Source of the DNA: Roseateles sp. YR242
GTDB lineage: Bacteria > Pseudomonadota > Gammaproteobacteria > Burkholderiales > Burkholderiaceae_C
Direction: 5' to 3'
DNA: 64,000 nt
NCBI RefSeq assembly: GCF_900109745.1
Contig: NZ_FOAV01000011.1
Coordinates: 1-64,000, forward strand
Position 1 is the stretch's first letter. Every line of letters starts with the position of its first letter. The notes under the pieces are model-generated. The model was given only the letters and a program-made list of their open reading frames with translations, ran no database searches and was not told where the DNA came from. This document shows positions 32,895 to 42,754 of the stretch, piece by piece. The position numbers and the translations under genes are program-made.

Positions 32895-34915
32895 ACACTG
32901 AAGCGCCGCGCGTTGACGAATTTCGCGCCGAAGAACTGCGGCCCGGCGAACTGGAACAGGCCGTCATTGCCGCCTTTGACGCAGGCGGGCCGCTGGCCCG
33001 CGCCAGCGGGGGCTACGCCCCGCGCGAGCCGCAGCAGCGGATGGCGTTGGCAGTTGCGCAGGCCATTGCCGCACGTGAGACCCTGGTGGTGGAAGCGGGC
33101 ACGGGCGTCGGTAAAACCTTCGCTTATCTGGTGCCGGCACTGCTCTCGGGTGGGCGCACGCTGATCAGCACCGCCACCAAGAGCCTGCAGGATCAGCTCT
33201 TCATGCGCGACCTGCCACGGCTGCTCGACACCTTCTCGCTGCCGTTGCGAGCCGCGTTGCTCAAGGGGCGCGGGAGTTACCTCTGCTTGCACCGATTGCA
33301 GCAGGCGCGCCACAGTGCGGAACTGCCGGACCGTCGAGCGGTTGCGCAGCTCGCACGGATTGAGCGCTGGGCGATAGAAACCCACACCGGTGATTTTTCC
33401 GAGATTGATGGCCTGGATGAGCGCTCGCCCATCATCCCGGTCGTTAGTTCCACGCGGGACAACTGCCTGGGGACGGACTGCCCGTCCTATCGCGATTGCC
33501 ACGTGGTGCGTGCACGCCGTGAGGCGATGGAAGCCGACCTGCTGGTCGTGAACCATCACCTCTTCTTTGCTGACATGGTGCTGCGCGACAGCGGCGTGGC
33601 CGAATTGCTGCCCGGGGTGGAGGTGGCCATCTTCGACGAAGCCCATCAACTGCCCGATGCAGGCCTGAACTTCCTGGGGCGTGCCCTGAGCAGCGCCCAG
33701 TTGTTTGACTTCGCCAAGGACATGGTGGCGCAGGGCGTGGCGCATGCGCGGGGGCTGCAGGAATGGCAGGTGATTGCGGGCGGGGTGGAACAGGCGGCTC
33801 GCGCCTTGCGCCTGGCCTGTGCGGGCGACCGTGAGCTGCGTGGCATGCTGAAGCTGCGCTGGAGTGAATGCGCGGGCCGGGCGCCGCTCACCGAGGCGCT
33901 GGACCTGGTGGGGCAGGCGCTGGAACTCTCCGTGGACGCGATGGCCTCCGTGATGGAGATGGATCCGGACCTGGCCCGGCTGCATGAGCGCTCGGTGGAG
34001 CTGCTCAAGGCGGCGCAACTCTTTGCTCGGGATCCCGACCCATCGGCGGTCCGCTGGGTCGATGTCGGCACCCACCAGGTCCGGTTGGTGGAGTCGCCCC
34101 TGGACATTCGCGAGGCCATGCAGGAGCAACTCCAGGGGCCACCCAAGTCCTGGATCTTTGCCTCGGCCACACTGGGCGAGGATGAGTCCCTGCGCTGGTT
34201 CACCGAGCCTGCCGGTCTGGGGGATGCGCGCACCTTGCGTGTGGGAAGCCCCTTCGACTATCCCGCACATGCCCGCCTTTATGTTCCGCGCCACTTCCCC
34301 AAGCCGTCCGAACCTGACCATGGTGAGTCGGTCGGGCTGCTGGGAGCGCGCCTGGCGGCGCGGCTGGGTGGGCGTACCTTCATCCTGACCACGACGCTGC
34401 GCCAGCTGCACACCGTGGCGGACGTTCTGCGTGAGCGCTTTGAGGCCGGCGGGCATCGCATTGAAGTGCTGGTCCAGGGCTCGGCGCCCAAGCGGCAGCT
34501 CCTGCAGCAATTCGTGGATCAGCCGGCCTCCGTGCTGGTGGGGTCTGCCAGCTTCTGGGAAGGCATTGATGTGCCGGGAGAGGCCTTGCAATGTGTGGTC
34601 ATCGACAAGCTGCCGTTTCCGCCCCCCAATGATCCATTGGTGGAGGCGCGTGTGCAGCGACTGGAGGCGCAGGGGCGCAACGCGTTCACCGAGTATTTTG
34701 TGGCCGAGGCCGCGATCGCGCTCAAGCAGGGGGCAGGGCGCTTGATCCGCACGGAGTCTGATCGAGGCCTGCTCGTGGTCTGTGATCCGCGTCTGGCGGG
34801 CAGCCACTATGGCCGGCGATTACGGGAGGCGCTTCCGCCCATGAAGCAGGTGGCTGACGAGGCTGAAGCGCAGGCCTGGCTGGGGATGCTGGCCCAGGAT
34901 CATCCGCAGGCTTGA
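32891..34915 (+). CDS. DinG/YoaA-family ATP-dependent DNA helicase
   Basis: This 674-residue XPD-like superfamily 2 helicase has Walker A VEAGTGVGKTFAYLVPALLS and DEAH box VAIFDEAHQLPDA. Four cysteines for a 4Fe-4S cluster sit between them (SYLCLHR, RDNCLGTDCPSYRDC). The C-terminal motor has WEGIDVPGEALQCVVIDKLP and the final helicase motif ALKQGAGRLIRTESDRGLLV. It unwinds DNA from 5' to 3' in repair and replication restart by family. It starts with GTG inside the end of the DUF465 gene. Cluster ligands and motor motifs are intact. Confidence 0.93.
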   Translation: MNTEAPRVDEFRAEELRPGELEQAVIAAFDAGGPLARASGGYAPREPQQRMALAVAQAIAARETLVVEAGTGVGKTFAYLVPALLSGGRTLISTATKSLQDQLFMRDLPRLLDTFSLPLRAALLKGRGSYLCLHRLQQARHSAELPDRRAVAQLARIERWAIETHTGDFSEIDGLDERSPIIPVVSSTRDNCLGTDCPSYRDCHVVRARREAMEADLLVVNHHLFFADMVLRDSGVAELLPGVEVAIFDEAHQLPDAGLNFLGRALSSAQLFDFAKDMVAQGVAHARGLQEWQVIAGGVEQAARALRLACAGDRELRGMLKLRWSECAGRAPLTEALDLVGQALELSVDAMASVMEMDPDLARLHERSVELLKAAQLFARDPDPSAVRWVDVGTHQVRLVESPLDIREAMQEQLQGPPKSWIFASATLGEDESLRWFTEPAGLGDARTLRVGSPFDYPAHARLYVPRHFPKPSEPDHGESVGLLGARLAARLGGRTFILTTTLRQLHTVADVLRERFEAGGHRIEVLVQGSAPKRQLLQQFVDQPASVLVGSASFWEGIDVPGEALQCVVIDKLPFPPPNDPLVEARVQRLEAQGRNAFTEYFVAEAAIALKQGAGRLIRTESDRGLLVVCDPRLAGSHYGRRLREALPPMKQVADEAEAQAWLGMLAQDHPQA

Positions 34916-34989
34916 GGCCACCCGCCAGACACTCCCCGGCATCGACGACGCTCAAGCCCTGCATCTCCCGATGCGCGGGTGCCTGGCGG

Positions 34990-35018
34990 AAAAAAAAAGC
35001 CCGCACTCGGCGGGCTCT
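34990..35018 (-). terminator. Terminator between the helicase gene and bamD
   Basis: AGCCCGC-actcg-GCGGGCT is preceded on the plus strand by nine A, which is a T-run for the minus strand. It therefore ends bamD transcripts, about 30 bp after that gene's stop. The plus-strand side has only CTTCT. Confidence 0.75.
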
Positions 35019-35046
35019 TCTGGTGATCATGTGGGGCCGTGGCGGC

Positions 35047-35877
35047 TCACCAGACCTGCCACCAGGGCTTTTCCTTGCGGGCATTGCCCGTCAAGTAGGC
35101 GCTATCAGGGAAGCTGGTCTTCAACACGCGCTCGGAATCGTCACGCAGCTGGGTCAGCCCCAGCTTGTCATAGCTGCGCACCATCAGATAAAGCGCTTCT
35201 TCCAGCGCGGGGGCGTGCTGGAACTCCAGCAGTGCCGACTGGGCGCGGTTCGCTGCCGCCAGGAAAGCGCCGCGGTTGTAGTAATAACGGGCCACATGCA
35301 CTTCATAGGCGGCCAGGCTGTTGGTGATGTAGTCGATCCGCGTGCGGGCATCCGGTGCGTATTTTGACTCCGGGAACTGCTCCACCAACTGGATGAAGGC
35401 TTGCATCGAATCGCGCGCGGCTTGTTGGTCCCGTTCGCTGATGTCCTGGCGGGCGATCCGGCCGAACAGCCCCAGATCGTCATTGAAGTTGACCAGGCCC
35501 TTCATGTACAGCGCATAGTCCAGCGCGGCACTTGAGGGATTCAGCTTGATGAACCGGTCCAGCACCGCCACCGCCTGCACGCGCTCGCCGCTCTTGTAGT
35601 TGGCCCAGGCCAGATCCAGCTGCGCCTGTTGCCCCAGCGTCGTGCCCGCCGCGCGGCCTTCGATCCGTTCCAGCGTCTTGATGGCGCGGTCGTAACTGCC
35701 GCTCATCATGTCTTCCTTGGCCTCCTCGTACAATTTCTCGAGGTTGGCCTGGGAATTCGGATCATCCTTCGGTGTGGACGAGCAGGCGGTCAGGCCCATC
35801 ACGGTGGATACCGCCGCGGCCAGTGCCAGTGCGCGCCAGGGGGTGCGCAGCGTGCGCATCACCGAAATTTCCATCAT
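35047..35877 (-). CDS. bamD: Outer-membrane assembly lipoprotein BamD
   Basis: This 276-residue lipoprotein is an essential part of the BAM complex that folds beta-barrel proteins into the outer membrane. The lipobox is MGLTACSS with the modified cysteine at about 32. Five TPR-like repeats follow (KLYEEAKEDMMSGSYDRAIK, QLDLAWANYKSGERVQAVAV, FPESKYAPDARTRIDYI and others), ending ...ARKEKPWWQVW. It may begin at ATG 35877, 35874 or 35859; the last gives the neatest signal (MRTLRTPWRALALAAAV). It is divergent from rluD, as in many proteobacteria. Its partner BamB is encoded at 48092. Confidence 0.95.
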   Translation of the reverse strand: MMEISVMRTLRTPWRALALAAAVSTVMGLTACSSTPKDDPNSQANLEKLYEEAKEDMMSGSYDRAIKTLERIEGRAAGTTLGQQAQLDLAWANYKSGERVQAVAVLDRFIKLNPSSAALDYALYMKGLVNFNDDLGLFGRIARQDISERDQQAARDSMQAFIQLVEQFPESKYAPDARTRIDYITNSLAAYEVHVARYYYNRGAFLAAANRAQSALLEFQHAPALEEALYLMVRSYDKLGLTQLRDDSERVLKTSFPDSAYLTGNARKEKPWWQVW

Positions 35878-35932
35878 GGTCCCACGGGCTGGCGCAAGCG
35901 CCGCCCCTATCTGAATTTGGAGCGGCGATTAT

Positions 35933-37039
35933 ATGGTTCAGGTCAGCCCTACCCCGGCGCCTGGGGAAGTGCTTTACCCGGCAGGGACAACCCCAAGGGA
36001 GTCCAGCGGCAATATCGGCGATGCAGCGTCGGCACATTCACCCGAAGATGCACCCGAAGATGCCCAGGAGGATGTGCCGGATCTCGGCGCTGAGGCGCCC
36101 GAGCGGCGCGAGGCCGAGGCGGGTGTGGTGGAGCAGGGGCTGCGCCTGGACAAATGGCTTGTCCAGCTGGCCCCCGAGTTCTCCCGCAGCCACCTGCAGG
36201 GATTAATCGACCGGGGCTGCGTGACGCTGGACGGCGTCGTGGCCACCCAGGCCTCGCGCAAGCCGCGCCTGGGGCAGCGCCTGGTGCTGGAGCTGCAGCC
36301 CACCGAGGAGGCCCTGGCCTTCCGGCCCGAAGCCATGGCGCTGGATATCGTCCATGAGGATGAGCACCTGCTGGTGCTGCAAAAGCCTGCCGGTCTGGTG
36401 GTCCATCCGGCCGCCGGCAACTGGTCCGGCACCCTGATGAACGGCCTGCTGGCTCACCATGCCGGCGCGGCCACGCTGCCGCGTGCCGGCATCGTCCATC
36501 GGCTGGACAAGGACACTTCCGGCCTCATGATCGTGGGCAAGACGCTCGCCGCTGTCACGGCACTGGTGCGGATGATTGCTGCTCGGGAGGTTCACCGGGA
36601 GTACCTGGCGCTGGTCCATGGCCGTACCCCCGAGACCTGGACGGTGGACGCGCCCATCGGCCGCGACCCGCAGTCCCGCACCCGCATGGCGGTGGTCGGC
36701 AGCGGCAAGCCGGCCCGAACCGACTTCCATCAACTGGCCGAAGCCCAGTGGCAGGATGCGCGTGGCCTCAGCCGCACCATCTCCGTCCTGCACTGCGTGC
36801 TGCATAGCGGGCGCACCCATCAGATCCGGGTGCATGCGGCGCACAAGGGCCATGTGCTGGTGTCCGACGCCCTCTACGGCGGCGCCCAGGCGCTGGGGCT
36901 GGAGCGACAGGCGCTGCATGCGGCGCGGCTGAGCTTCAGCCACCCGATCACCGGCGAGCCGCTGCGCTTCCAGGCCCCGCTACCGTGCGAAATGGCCGCA
37001 GCCTGGGAGCTTGCGGGTTTGCCCGAACCGGTGTTTTGA
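35933..37039 (+). CDS. rluD: 23S rRNA pseudouridine synthase RluD
   Basis: This 368-residue enzyme of the RluA family makes pseudouridines in helix 69 of 23S rRNA by family. An acidic low-complexity N-terminus (about 1-68) is not typical of E. coli RluD. The S4 RNA-binding domain follows (LRLDKWLVQLAPEFSRSHLQ), then the catalytic motif IVHRLDKDTSGLMIVGKT (Asp near residue 193), and RTHQIRVHAAHKGHVLVSDA. It is divergent from bamD, the classic bamD/rluD pair, with a shared 55-bp promoter gap. Confidence 0.93.
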   Translation: MVQVSPTPAPGEVLYPAGTTPRESSGNIGDAASAHSPEDAPEDAQEDVPDLGAEAPERREAEAGVVEQGLRLDKWLVQLAPEFSRSHLQGLIDRGCVTLDGVVATQASRKPRLGQRLVLELQPTEEALAFRPEAMALDIVHEDEHLLVLQKPAGLVVHPAAGNWSGTLMNGLLAHHAGAATLPRAGIVHRLDKDTSGLMIVGKTLAAVTALVRMIAAREVHREYLALVHGRTPETWTVDAPIGRDPQSRTRMAVVGSGKPARTDFHQLAEAQWQDARGLSRTISVLHCVLHSGRTHQIRVHAAHKGHVLVSDALYGGAQALGLERQALHAARLSFSHPITGEPLRFQAPLPCEMAAAWELAGLPEPVF

Positions 37040-37060
37040 GAAGGTGTTCGCGACTGGCGC

Positions 37061-37066
37061 TACAAT
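37061..37066 (+). promoter_or_regulatory. Possible -10 element upstream of scpB
   Basis: TACAAT lies 22 bp after the rluD stop, with a weak TTGAGA 19 bp upstream that overlaps that stop. It would start a transcript with a ~320-nt leader to scpB; the leader (37072-37391) holds no gene I recognise. Confidence 0.35.
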
Positions 37067-37391
37067 GCCCCAAGAATTTGCGCCAGACCGCTGCGGGCTT
37101 GATGTTGAAACCCGCGTTGAACTTGCCGAACTGCAAGTGACCCCAAGCAGCGCTCTGGCAAAGCCGTGGCAAAGAGAACGTCGCCGAGCCCGCGTGGGCT
37201 TGTCCCTTGAGGTTCGGCTGACCCCTTTGCCCACCGTCCCGCCGGCAGCCCCCATCCGGCGGTACCCAGATCCCAAGCACAAGCAGATCGAACTGGTTCG
37301 GCACGGCTGTTGCCGCCGCCGACGCCCAAGATGGCGAACGATACCGACATGACCGGCCGCCGAGCCGGCTGCATTGCATGAGTGGCTGCGC

Positions 37392-38684
37392 ATGAATACG
37401 CTGGAGGCCAAGCGCGTCCTGGAGACCGCGTTGTTGTGTGCGCAGGCACCGCTGACACTGCGAGACATGCGTTCGCTGTTTGCGGACGAAGTCAATGCCG
37501 ACAGCATCCGTTCGCTGCTGGACGAGCTGTTGCGTGAGTGGGAAGGGCGGGGGGTGGAACTGGTGGTGCTGGCCTCTGGCTGGCGGTTCCAGAGTCGGCC
37601 GGAATTGCGCGAGCACCTGGACCGGCTGAACCCGGAAAAACCGCCGAAGTACTCACGCGCCGTGCTGGAGACTTTGGCGATCATCGCCTACCGTCAACCC
37701 GTCACGCGGGGTGACATCGAGGACATACGCGGCGTGGTGGTGGCGACCCCCATCATCAAGCAGCTGGAAGATCGCAACTGGGTCGAGGTGATCGGTCATC
37801 GGGAGGCGCCGGGACGGCCGGCACTGTATGCCACCACCCGGCAGTTCCTGGATGATCTGGGCTTATCCAGCCTGGAGCAGTTGCCAGCCCTGATCCAGGG
37901 CGGCGACCCGACGCCGATCGCAGGCGCACTGCAGGGGTCGTTGCTGGATGAGACCCCGGCGATTGTCGAGGTGGAGCCGGAAACGGTGGTGGCGGCGGAA
38001 GGTGCCGCCGTGCCGGATTCCGCGGTGCTGCCAGACGCTGTTGTGGTGCCGGAAGATGCTGCGGTGTCAGAAGGTGCTGCAGTGTTGGATGCGGTGGCCC
38101 CAGAGGGTGTGGTGGCGGCTGAACGTGCCGCGTTGGCGTCCGAGGGTGGGGTGCCACCGGAAGATGCGGTGCGGGACAATGCCGAATCTGCACCCACCGT
38201 GGTGCCAGCGCCTGCCGTGTCCGCTGCGGCGGGTCGGGGGGTGTCGGTGGCTGCTTTTGCAGCATTTGCTGATGCGGTGGCCGCTTCGATGGGCCATGGT
38301 GACAGCGGTGAGGCCGATACCGAAGGCAGCGAAGACGAGAGCGAAGGCGACAGGGACGACGGGAGCGACGGCGGAAGCGACGTCGTGAACGACGATGATC
38401 ACCCGGCCGCCGCTGCAGATGATGATGGTTCGGCCGCCGAGGATTCGTGGGCCTTGCAGGCCCGTGTGTCGAGTCTTGGCGATAAGGGGCAGGCACCGGA
38501 ACTGCCAGACGTTGAACCAGAAGTTGAAATGCCAGGCGCGGGCGGTGTTGAAGCCGCCACGCCGGCCTCCGAAGCGACCTTGGTCGCCCCCGAGGCCACA
38601 GAAATCCCGGCCGCTGAAAGCGCGCCGATTGACGAACAACCGCCCGGGGCAGTCAACCCCACGGCTGATAAGAGCGCCCCGTGA
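37392..38684 (+). CDS. scpB: Chromosome segregation/condensation protein ScpB with long acidic tail
   Basis: This 430-residue protein has ScpB's two winged-helix domains in the first ~185 residues: [36 protein letters not shown], and [20 protein letters not shown] followed by [11 protein letters not shown]. ScpB is the kite subunit of the SMC-ScpAB condensin. The remaining ~245 residues are a low-complexity Ala/Val/Glu/Asp-rich tail with a very acidic stretch (about 305-345). ScpB proteins are usually about 180-300 residues, so this tail is large. scpA is not adjacent. The ATG at 37392 fits the family start better than an in-frame TTG at 37374. Confidence 0.88.
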   Translation: MNTLEAKRVLETALLCAQAPLTLRDMRSLFADEVNADSIRSLLDELLREWEGRGVELVVLASGWRFQSRPELREHLDRLNPEKPPKYSRAVLETLAIIAYRQPVTRGDIEDIRGVVVATPIIKQLEDRNWVEVIGHREAPGRPALYATTRQFLDDLGLSSLEQLPALIQGGDPTPIAGALQGSLLDETPAIVEVEPETVVAAEGAAVPDSAVLPDAVVVPEDAAVSEGAAVLDAVAPEGVVAAERAALASEGGVPPEDAVRDNAESAPTVVPAPAVSAAAGRGVSVAAFAAFADAVAASMGHGDSGEADTEGSEDESEGDRDDGSDGGSDVVNDDDHPAAAADDDGSAAEDSWALQARVSSLGDKGQAPELPDVEPEVEMPGAGGVEAATPASEATLVAPEATEIPAAESAPIDEQPPGAVNPTADKSAP

Positions 38685-38722
38685 GGGGCCGTGTCCACCG
38701 CTGACAAGGTGCAAGCCGACAC

Positions 38723-40987
38723 ATGAATTCAAACGATATTGACGATTCCAAACCCGACGCGCTGAACGCAGCTGCGCCGGACGCGCCCTCCGAGGCGCCT
38801 GCACGCCCTAAGCGAGCCCGCAAGACGGCAACTGCTACGCCTGTAGAGGCTGTGGACACAGCCGCGCCTGCGGACGCGCCCAAGCCACGCGCCCGTCGCA
38901 AGACGGTAGCGCCGGTGGAAGCTGTGCCGCAGATGCCTGCATCGGAAGCTGCGGCGCAGGTGCCTGCAGCGGACGCTGCAGAGACTGAAGCCCCTGCCAA
39001 GCCCAAGCGCCGTACCCGCGCCAAGGCTGCGGATGCGGTTGAAGGCGCGCCAGCGGCTGAGGGCAACGCGCCCGAAGCGCTGCCGCGCGTCCCCGTGGAA
39101 GCTGCTGACGAAGTGCCTCCGCAGGCCCGCACGAAGGTGGCTGCCGTGGTAGCGCCGGCCGCCCAGCCCGCAGGCCCGCACTTCACCCTGGGTGAAGAAG
39201 TGACCAGTGACCCGGCCTTTGCTGGCGACGCCGCGTCCTCCGCCGACGAGGGTGGTGAGGGGGACGAACGCGGCGCTCGCGCCGGGCGCAACCGCCGTGG
39301 CCGTGGCCGTAACCGTGATGCCCGCGAAGGTGCGCCTGACGTGGCGCAGGCCGGTAGCGACGTCGCATCGCCGGACGGTGGCGCTGTTGCATCCAGGGCC
39401 GATACCGCCGAGCTGCAAGCCCAGGCGCAGGCGCGTTTCGACGATCTGCTTTCTGGCGCTTTCGACGCGGATGTGGAGGGTGAAGCGGCGGCTGGTGCCC
39501 CGGACGATGCCGAAGGTTTCGATGCCGATGCCGAGCAGGACGACGCCGCTGATGCCGTTGCGGAATCGGACGCCGACGCTCCTGCCAAGCGGGTGCTGGC
39601 GCCCGAACCCGACGCGCCCAAGCTGCAGAAGGTGCTGGCGCAGGCCGGCGTCGGTTCGCGCCGCGACATCGAGGACATGATTGCCAAGGGCCAGATCACC
39701 GTGAACGGTGAGGTGGCCCACGTGGGTCAGCGCATCTCCTATGGCGACCGCGTGGCCGTGGCCGGCAAGCCGATCCGGGTGCGTATTGCGCCGGCGTCGC
39801 CGCGCATCCTGGCCTATCACAAGCCGGTAGGCGAAGTGGTCACCTTCAATGACCCGGAAGGCCGTCCGACCGTCTTCCGCAACCTGCCCCGCCTGCCGCA
39901 GGGCAAGTGGCAGTCGGTGGGGCGCCTGGACCTGAATACCGAAGGCCTGCTGCTGTTCACCAACTCCGGTGAGCTGGCCAACCAATTGATGCATCCGCGC
40001 TTTGGCGTGGAACGCGAGTACGCGGTGCGCGTGCTGGGTTCGCTGAGCAATGACCAGAAGAACACGCTGCTGACCGGCGTGGACGTGGACGGCCAGCAAG
40101 CCAGCTTCAAGAGCATCGTGGACGGTGGCGGTGAAGGCGTGAACCGCTGGTACCGCGTGGTGATCACCGAAGGCCGCAACCGCGAAGTGCGCAAGCTCTT
40201 CGAGACGGTGGGTCTGGCGGTCAGTCGCCTGATCCGTATCCGTTATGGCACCGTGGTGCTGCCGCGCGGCCTGCGTCGCGGTGTGTATGTGGAATTGGGC
40301 GATGCTGATGTGCGCGTCATCCGCCAACTGGCGGGTCATGTGCAACAGGAGCGTGGCGACCGTGGTGATCGCGCAGACCGTGCGGGTGATCGTGGCGACC
40401 GTGGCGGTGACCGTGCTGATCGGGGTGATCGCAATGCCAAGCGCCGTCGTGGCAGTGGCAGCAATGGCGGCCCCCGCCCGAGCCGTCCAGAGGCGCGCCA
40501 GGAGCCGCGTTACGAGTCCCGTGAGCCGCGCCAGGATTCCCGTCAGGACCCGCGCCAGGATTCCCGCCAGGACCAACGCCAGAACGACCAACGCGCCCAG
40601 CAGCACCAGCAGCGTCCGCAGCAAGAGCGGGACCGCGAGCGTGATCGCGACCGTCCCCGTCGCGAAGAGGATGACGACGACTTCATTCCGCGTCACATCA
40701 ACCCGCTGGAGCAGACCTTCGACCGCCGTTTCGCCACCAGTGGCAAGCGCGGCATCCCGGCCGGTTTTGGCCGCGGCGGAAGCGACCCTCAAAACCAGGG
40801 TGGTGGCAACCGGGGCAATCAGCGCGGTCCGAGTGGCGAACGCCAGCCGGATCCGATGAAAACGGCCATTGGTTACATCGGCGCCGACGCCTTCATCAAC
40901 CGAGGTAATCGCGGCGGCCGCCGCGGTGGTGGCGGTGGGGGTGGAGGCGGCGGAGGTGGTGGTGGCGGTGGCCGCGGCCGTCGCTGA
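38723..40987 (+). CDS. rluB: 23S rRNA pseudouridine synthase RluB with long low-complexity extensions
   Basis: This 754-residue protein has an enzyme core of only ~250 residues. The S4 domain is at about 295-345 (KLQKVLAQAGVGSRRDIEDM). The RsuA-family catalytic region holds VGRLDLNTEGLLLFTNSGEL and ends with EGRNREVRKLFETVGLAVSR. Before it lie ~290 residues rich in Ala, Pro, Lys and acidic residues. After it lie ~210 residues of Arg/Asp/Gly repeats (GDRGDRADRAGDRGDRGG), Gln/Arg repeats and a poly-Gly end, an RNA-binding-type disordered tail. RluB modifies U2605 of 23S rRNA in E. coli. It is 38 bp after scpB, a common pairing. Confidence 0.9.
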   Translation: MNSNDIDDSKPDALNAAAPDAPSEAPARPKRARKTATATPVEAVDTAAPADAPKPRARRKTVAPVEAVPQMPASEAAAQVPAADAAETEAPAKPKRRTRAKAADAVEGAPAAEGNAPEALPRVPVEAADEVPPQARTKVAAVVAPAAQPAGPHFTLGEEVTSDPAFAGDAASSADEGGEGDERGARAGRNRRGRGRNRDAREGAPDVAQAGSDVASPDGGAVASRADTAELQAQAQARFDDLLSGAFDADVEGEAAAGAPDDAEGFDADAEQDDAADAVAESDADAPAKRVLAPEPDAPKLQKVLAQAGVGSRRDIEDMIAKGQITVNGEVAHVGQRISYGDRVAVAGKPIRVRIAPASPRILAYHKPVGEVVTFNDPEGRPTVFRNLPRLPQGKWQSVGRLDLNTEGLLLFTNSGELANQLMHPRFGVEREYAVRVLGSLSNDQKNTLLTGVDVDGQQASFKSIVDGGGEGVNRWYRVVITEGRNREVRKLFETVGLAVSRLIRIRYGTVVLPRGLRRGVYVELGDADVRVIRQLAGHVQQERGDRGDRADRAGDRGDRGGDRADRGDRNAKRRRGSGSNGGPRPSRPEARQEPRYESREPRQDSRQDPRQDSRQDQRQNDQRAQQHQQRPQQERDRERDRDRPRREEDDDDFIPRHINPLEQTFDRRFATSGKRGIPAGFGRGGSDPQNQGGGNRGNQRGPSGERQPDPMKTAIGYIGADAFINRGNRGGRRGGGGGGGGGGGGGGGGRGRR

Positions 40988-41010
40988 ACACTTTGCTGGA
41001 CCTGACACGC

Positions 41011-41037
41011 CCCCTGACATCCTGATGTCACCGGGGG
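41011..41037 (+). terminator. Hairpin after rluB
   Basis: CCCC-TGACAT-cctg-ATGTCA-CCGGGG forms a strong stem 24 bp after the rluB stop. It lacks a T-run, so it may be a weak or Rho-assisted terminator. It stands immediately before the ndk promoter. Confidence 0.5.
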
Positions 41038-41052
41038 CTTGACTTCACGCAT

Positions 41053-41058
41053 TACAAT
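41053..41058 (+). promoter_or_regulatory. -10 element of the ndk promoter
   Basis: ATTACAATGC contains TACAAT 41 bp before the ndk start. A good -35 at standard spacing is not evident (TTGACT lies only 8 bp upstream). Expected output is the ndk-rlmN-pilW-rodZ run. Confidence 0.45.
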
Positions 41059-41098
41059 GCCGGGCTTTGCTAAGCCCAAGATTTTCAAGGAAAAACAT

Positions 41099-41524
41099 AT
41101 GGCCATCGAACGCACTCTCTCGATCATCAAGCCCGATGCCGTGGCGAAGAACGTCATCGGTCAGATCTACGCCCGTTTCGAAGGCGCTGGTCTGAAGATC
41201 GTGGCCGCCAAGATGGTGCACCTGTCGCGTGGCGAAGCAGAAGCCTTCTACGCCGTGCACAAGGCTCGCCCCTTCTTCAACGACCTGGTCACCTTCATGA
41301 TCTCCGGCCCGGTGATCATCCAGGCCCTGGAAGGCGAAAATGCCATCCTGAAGCACCGTGACCTGATGGGCGCTACCGACCCGAAGAAGGCCGAGAAGGG
41401 CACCATCCGTGCTGACTTCGCCGACAGCATCGACGCCAACGCCGTGCACGGTTCCGACGCAGCGGAGACCGCCGCCCAGGAAGTGGCGTTCTTCTTCCCC
41501 GGCATGAACGTCTACAGCCGTTAA
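41099..41524 (+). CDS. ndk: Nucleoside diphosphate kinase
   Basis: This 141-residue enzyme exchanges phosphate between nucleoside di- and triphosphates. It begins [20 protein letters not shown]. The active-site histidine lies in the C-terminal block [20 protein letters not shown], the classical NDK signature. [20 protein letters not shown] is also canonical. AAGGAAAAACAT precedes the ATG at 41099; upstream in-frame codons do not belong to the family. It leads a long co-directional housekeeping run. Confidence 0.97.
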   Translation: MAIERTLSIIKPDAVAKNVIGQIYARFEGAGLKIVAAKMVHLSRGEAEAFYAVHKARPFFNDLVTFMISGPVIIQALEGENAILKHRDLMGATDPKKAEKGTIRADFADSIDANAVHGSDAAETAAQEVAFFFPGMNVYSR

Positions 41525-41581
41525 TGGCTACTGCCTCTGGACTCTGGGCCAGGAGGCCTTAGAGAGAAAGAGGTCACCACC

Positions 41582-42754
41582 ATGGACGCGGTCAACCTGC
41601 TCGGATTCGATCTGCAAGGCCTGGCCGCGTACTGCGATCAGCTGGGGGAGAAGCGCTTTCGTGCGACCCAGCTGTTCCGGTGGATTCACCAGAAGGGCGC
41701 TTCGGACTTCTCCCAGATGTCCGACCTGGCCAAGTCCCTGCGGGACAAGCTGGCCGGGCGCGCCCACATCGCCGGGCTCCCGGTGATCTCCGAACACGTC
41801 TCGGCCGACGGCACCATCAAATGGTTGTTCGACGTCGGCCAGGGCAATGCGGTGGAGGCGGTCTATATCCCTGAGGATGACCGTGCCACTCTGTGCATTT
41901 CCAGCCAGGCCGGTTGCGCGGTCGGCTGCCGTTTCTGCTCCACCGGCCATCAGGGCTTCAGCCGCAATCTCGAGACCTGGGAAATCCTGGCTCAGCTCTG
42001 GCATGCCGAGCACAGCCTGCGCCAGCGCCTGAACCGGGACGACCGCATCATCTCCAACGTGGTGATGATGGGCATGGGCGAACCCCTGCAGAACTACGGC
42101 GCCCTGGTGCCGGCACTGCGGGTGATGCTGGACGACCACGGTTATGGCCTGTCGCGCCGCCGGGTGACCGTCTCGACCTCGGGTGTCGTGCCGATGATCG
42201 ACCGCCTGCGCGAGGATGTGCCGGTGGCGTTGGCCGTGTCGCTGCATGCGCCGACCGACCCGCTGCGCGACCAGCTCGTGCCGCTGAACCGCAAATACCC
42301 GATCGCCGAGCTGCTGGAAAGCTGCAACCGCTACCTGGAAAGCGCCCCCCGCGACTTCATCACCTTCGAGTACTGCATGCTCGACAACGTGAATGATTCG
42401 CCGGAGCAGGCGCGAGAACTGATTCGGCTTCTCAAGGGCAAGGTGCCCTGCAAGATCAACCTGATTCCGTTCAATCCGTTCCCGGCCTCCGGCCTCAAGC
42501 GCAGCACCAATGACCGGGTCAAGGCCTTTGCCGACCTGCTCATCCAGTCTGGCATCGTCACCACGGTGCGCAAGACCCGGGGCGATGACATCGATGCCGC
42601 CTGCGGTCAACTGGCCGGCGAGGTCCAGGACCGTACCCGTGTCCATCTGCGCATGGTGCGGGCGCCGGTGGTGGTGCAGCGCGGCAATGCCGCGCCGGCC
42701 ACGCCGACGCCTGTCTCTTCCAGCTCTCAACCCCCCACCAATCCTCGCTCATGA
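41582..42754 (+). CDS. rlmN: 23S rRNA/tRNA adenine-C2 methyltransferase RlmN
   Basis: This 390-residue radical SAM enzyme methylates A2503 of 23S rRNA and A37 of some tRNAs. The cluster cysteines are C112, C116 and C119 in CAVGCRFC. Other family blocks are [56 protein letters not shown] and [20 protein letters not shown], and the methyl-accepting C-terminal cysteine in [10 protein letters not shown]. The C-terminal ~30 residues are a low-complexity Thr/Pro/Ser tail. The stop overlaps the next start (ATGA). Confidence 0.97.
   Translation: MDAVNLLGFDLQGLAAYCDQLGEKRFRATQLFRWIHQKGASDFSQMSDLAKSLRDKLAGRAHIAGLPVISEHVSADGTIKWLFDVGQGNAVEAVYIPEDDRATLCISSQAGCAVGCRFCSTGHQGFSRNLETWEILAQLWHAEHSLRQRLNRDDRIISNVVMMGMGEPLQNYGALVPALRVMLDDHGYGLSRRRVTVSTSGVVPMIDRLREDVPVALAVSLHAPTDPLRDQLVPLNRKYPIAELLESCNRYLESAPRDFITFEYCMLDNVNDSPEQARELIRLLKGKVPCKINLIPFNPFPASGLKRSTNDRVKAFADLLIQSGIVTTVRKTRGDDIDAACGQLAGEVQDRTRVHLRMVRAPVVVQRGNAAPATPTPVSSSSQPPTNPRS

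Noticed and set aside
37011-37352. A scpA gene or other small gene between rluD and scpB
   Set aside because: The frame begins inside rluD, has no ScpA features, and its composition is that of noncoding GC-rich DNA.
41039-41044. TTGACT as the -35 of ndk
   Set aside because: It is only 8 bp from the TACAAT -10, too close for a sigma-70 promoter.
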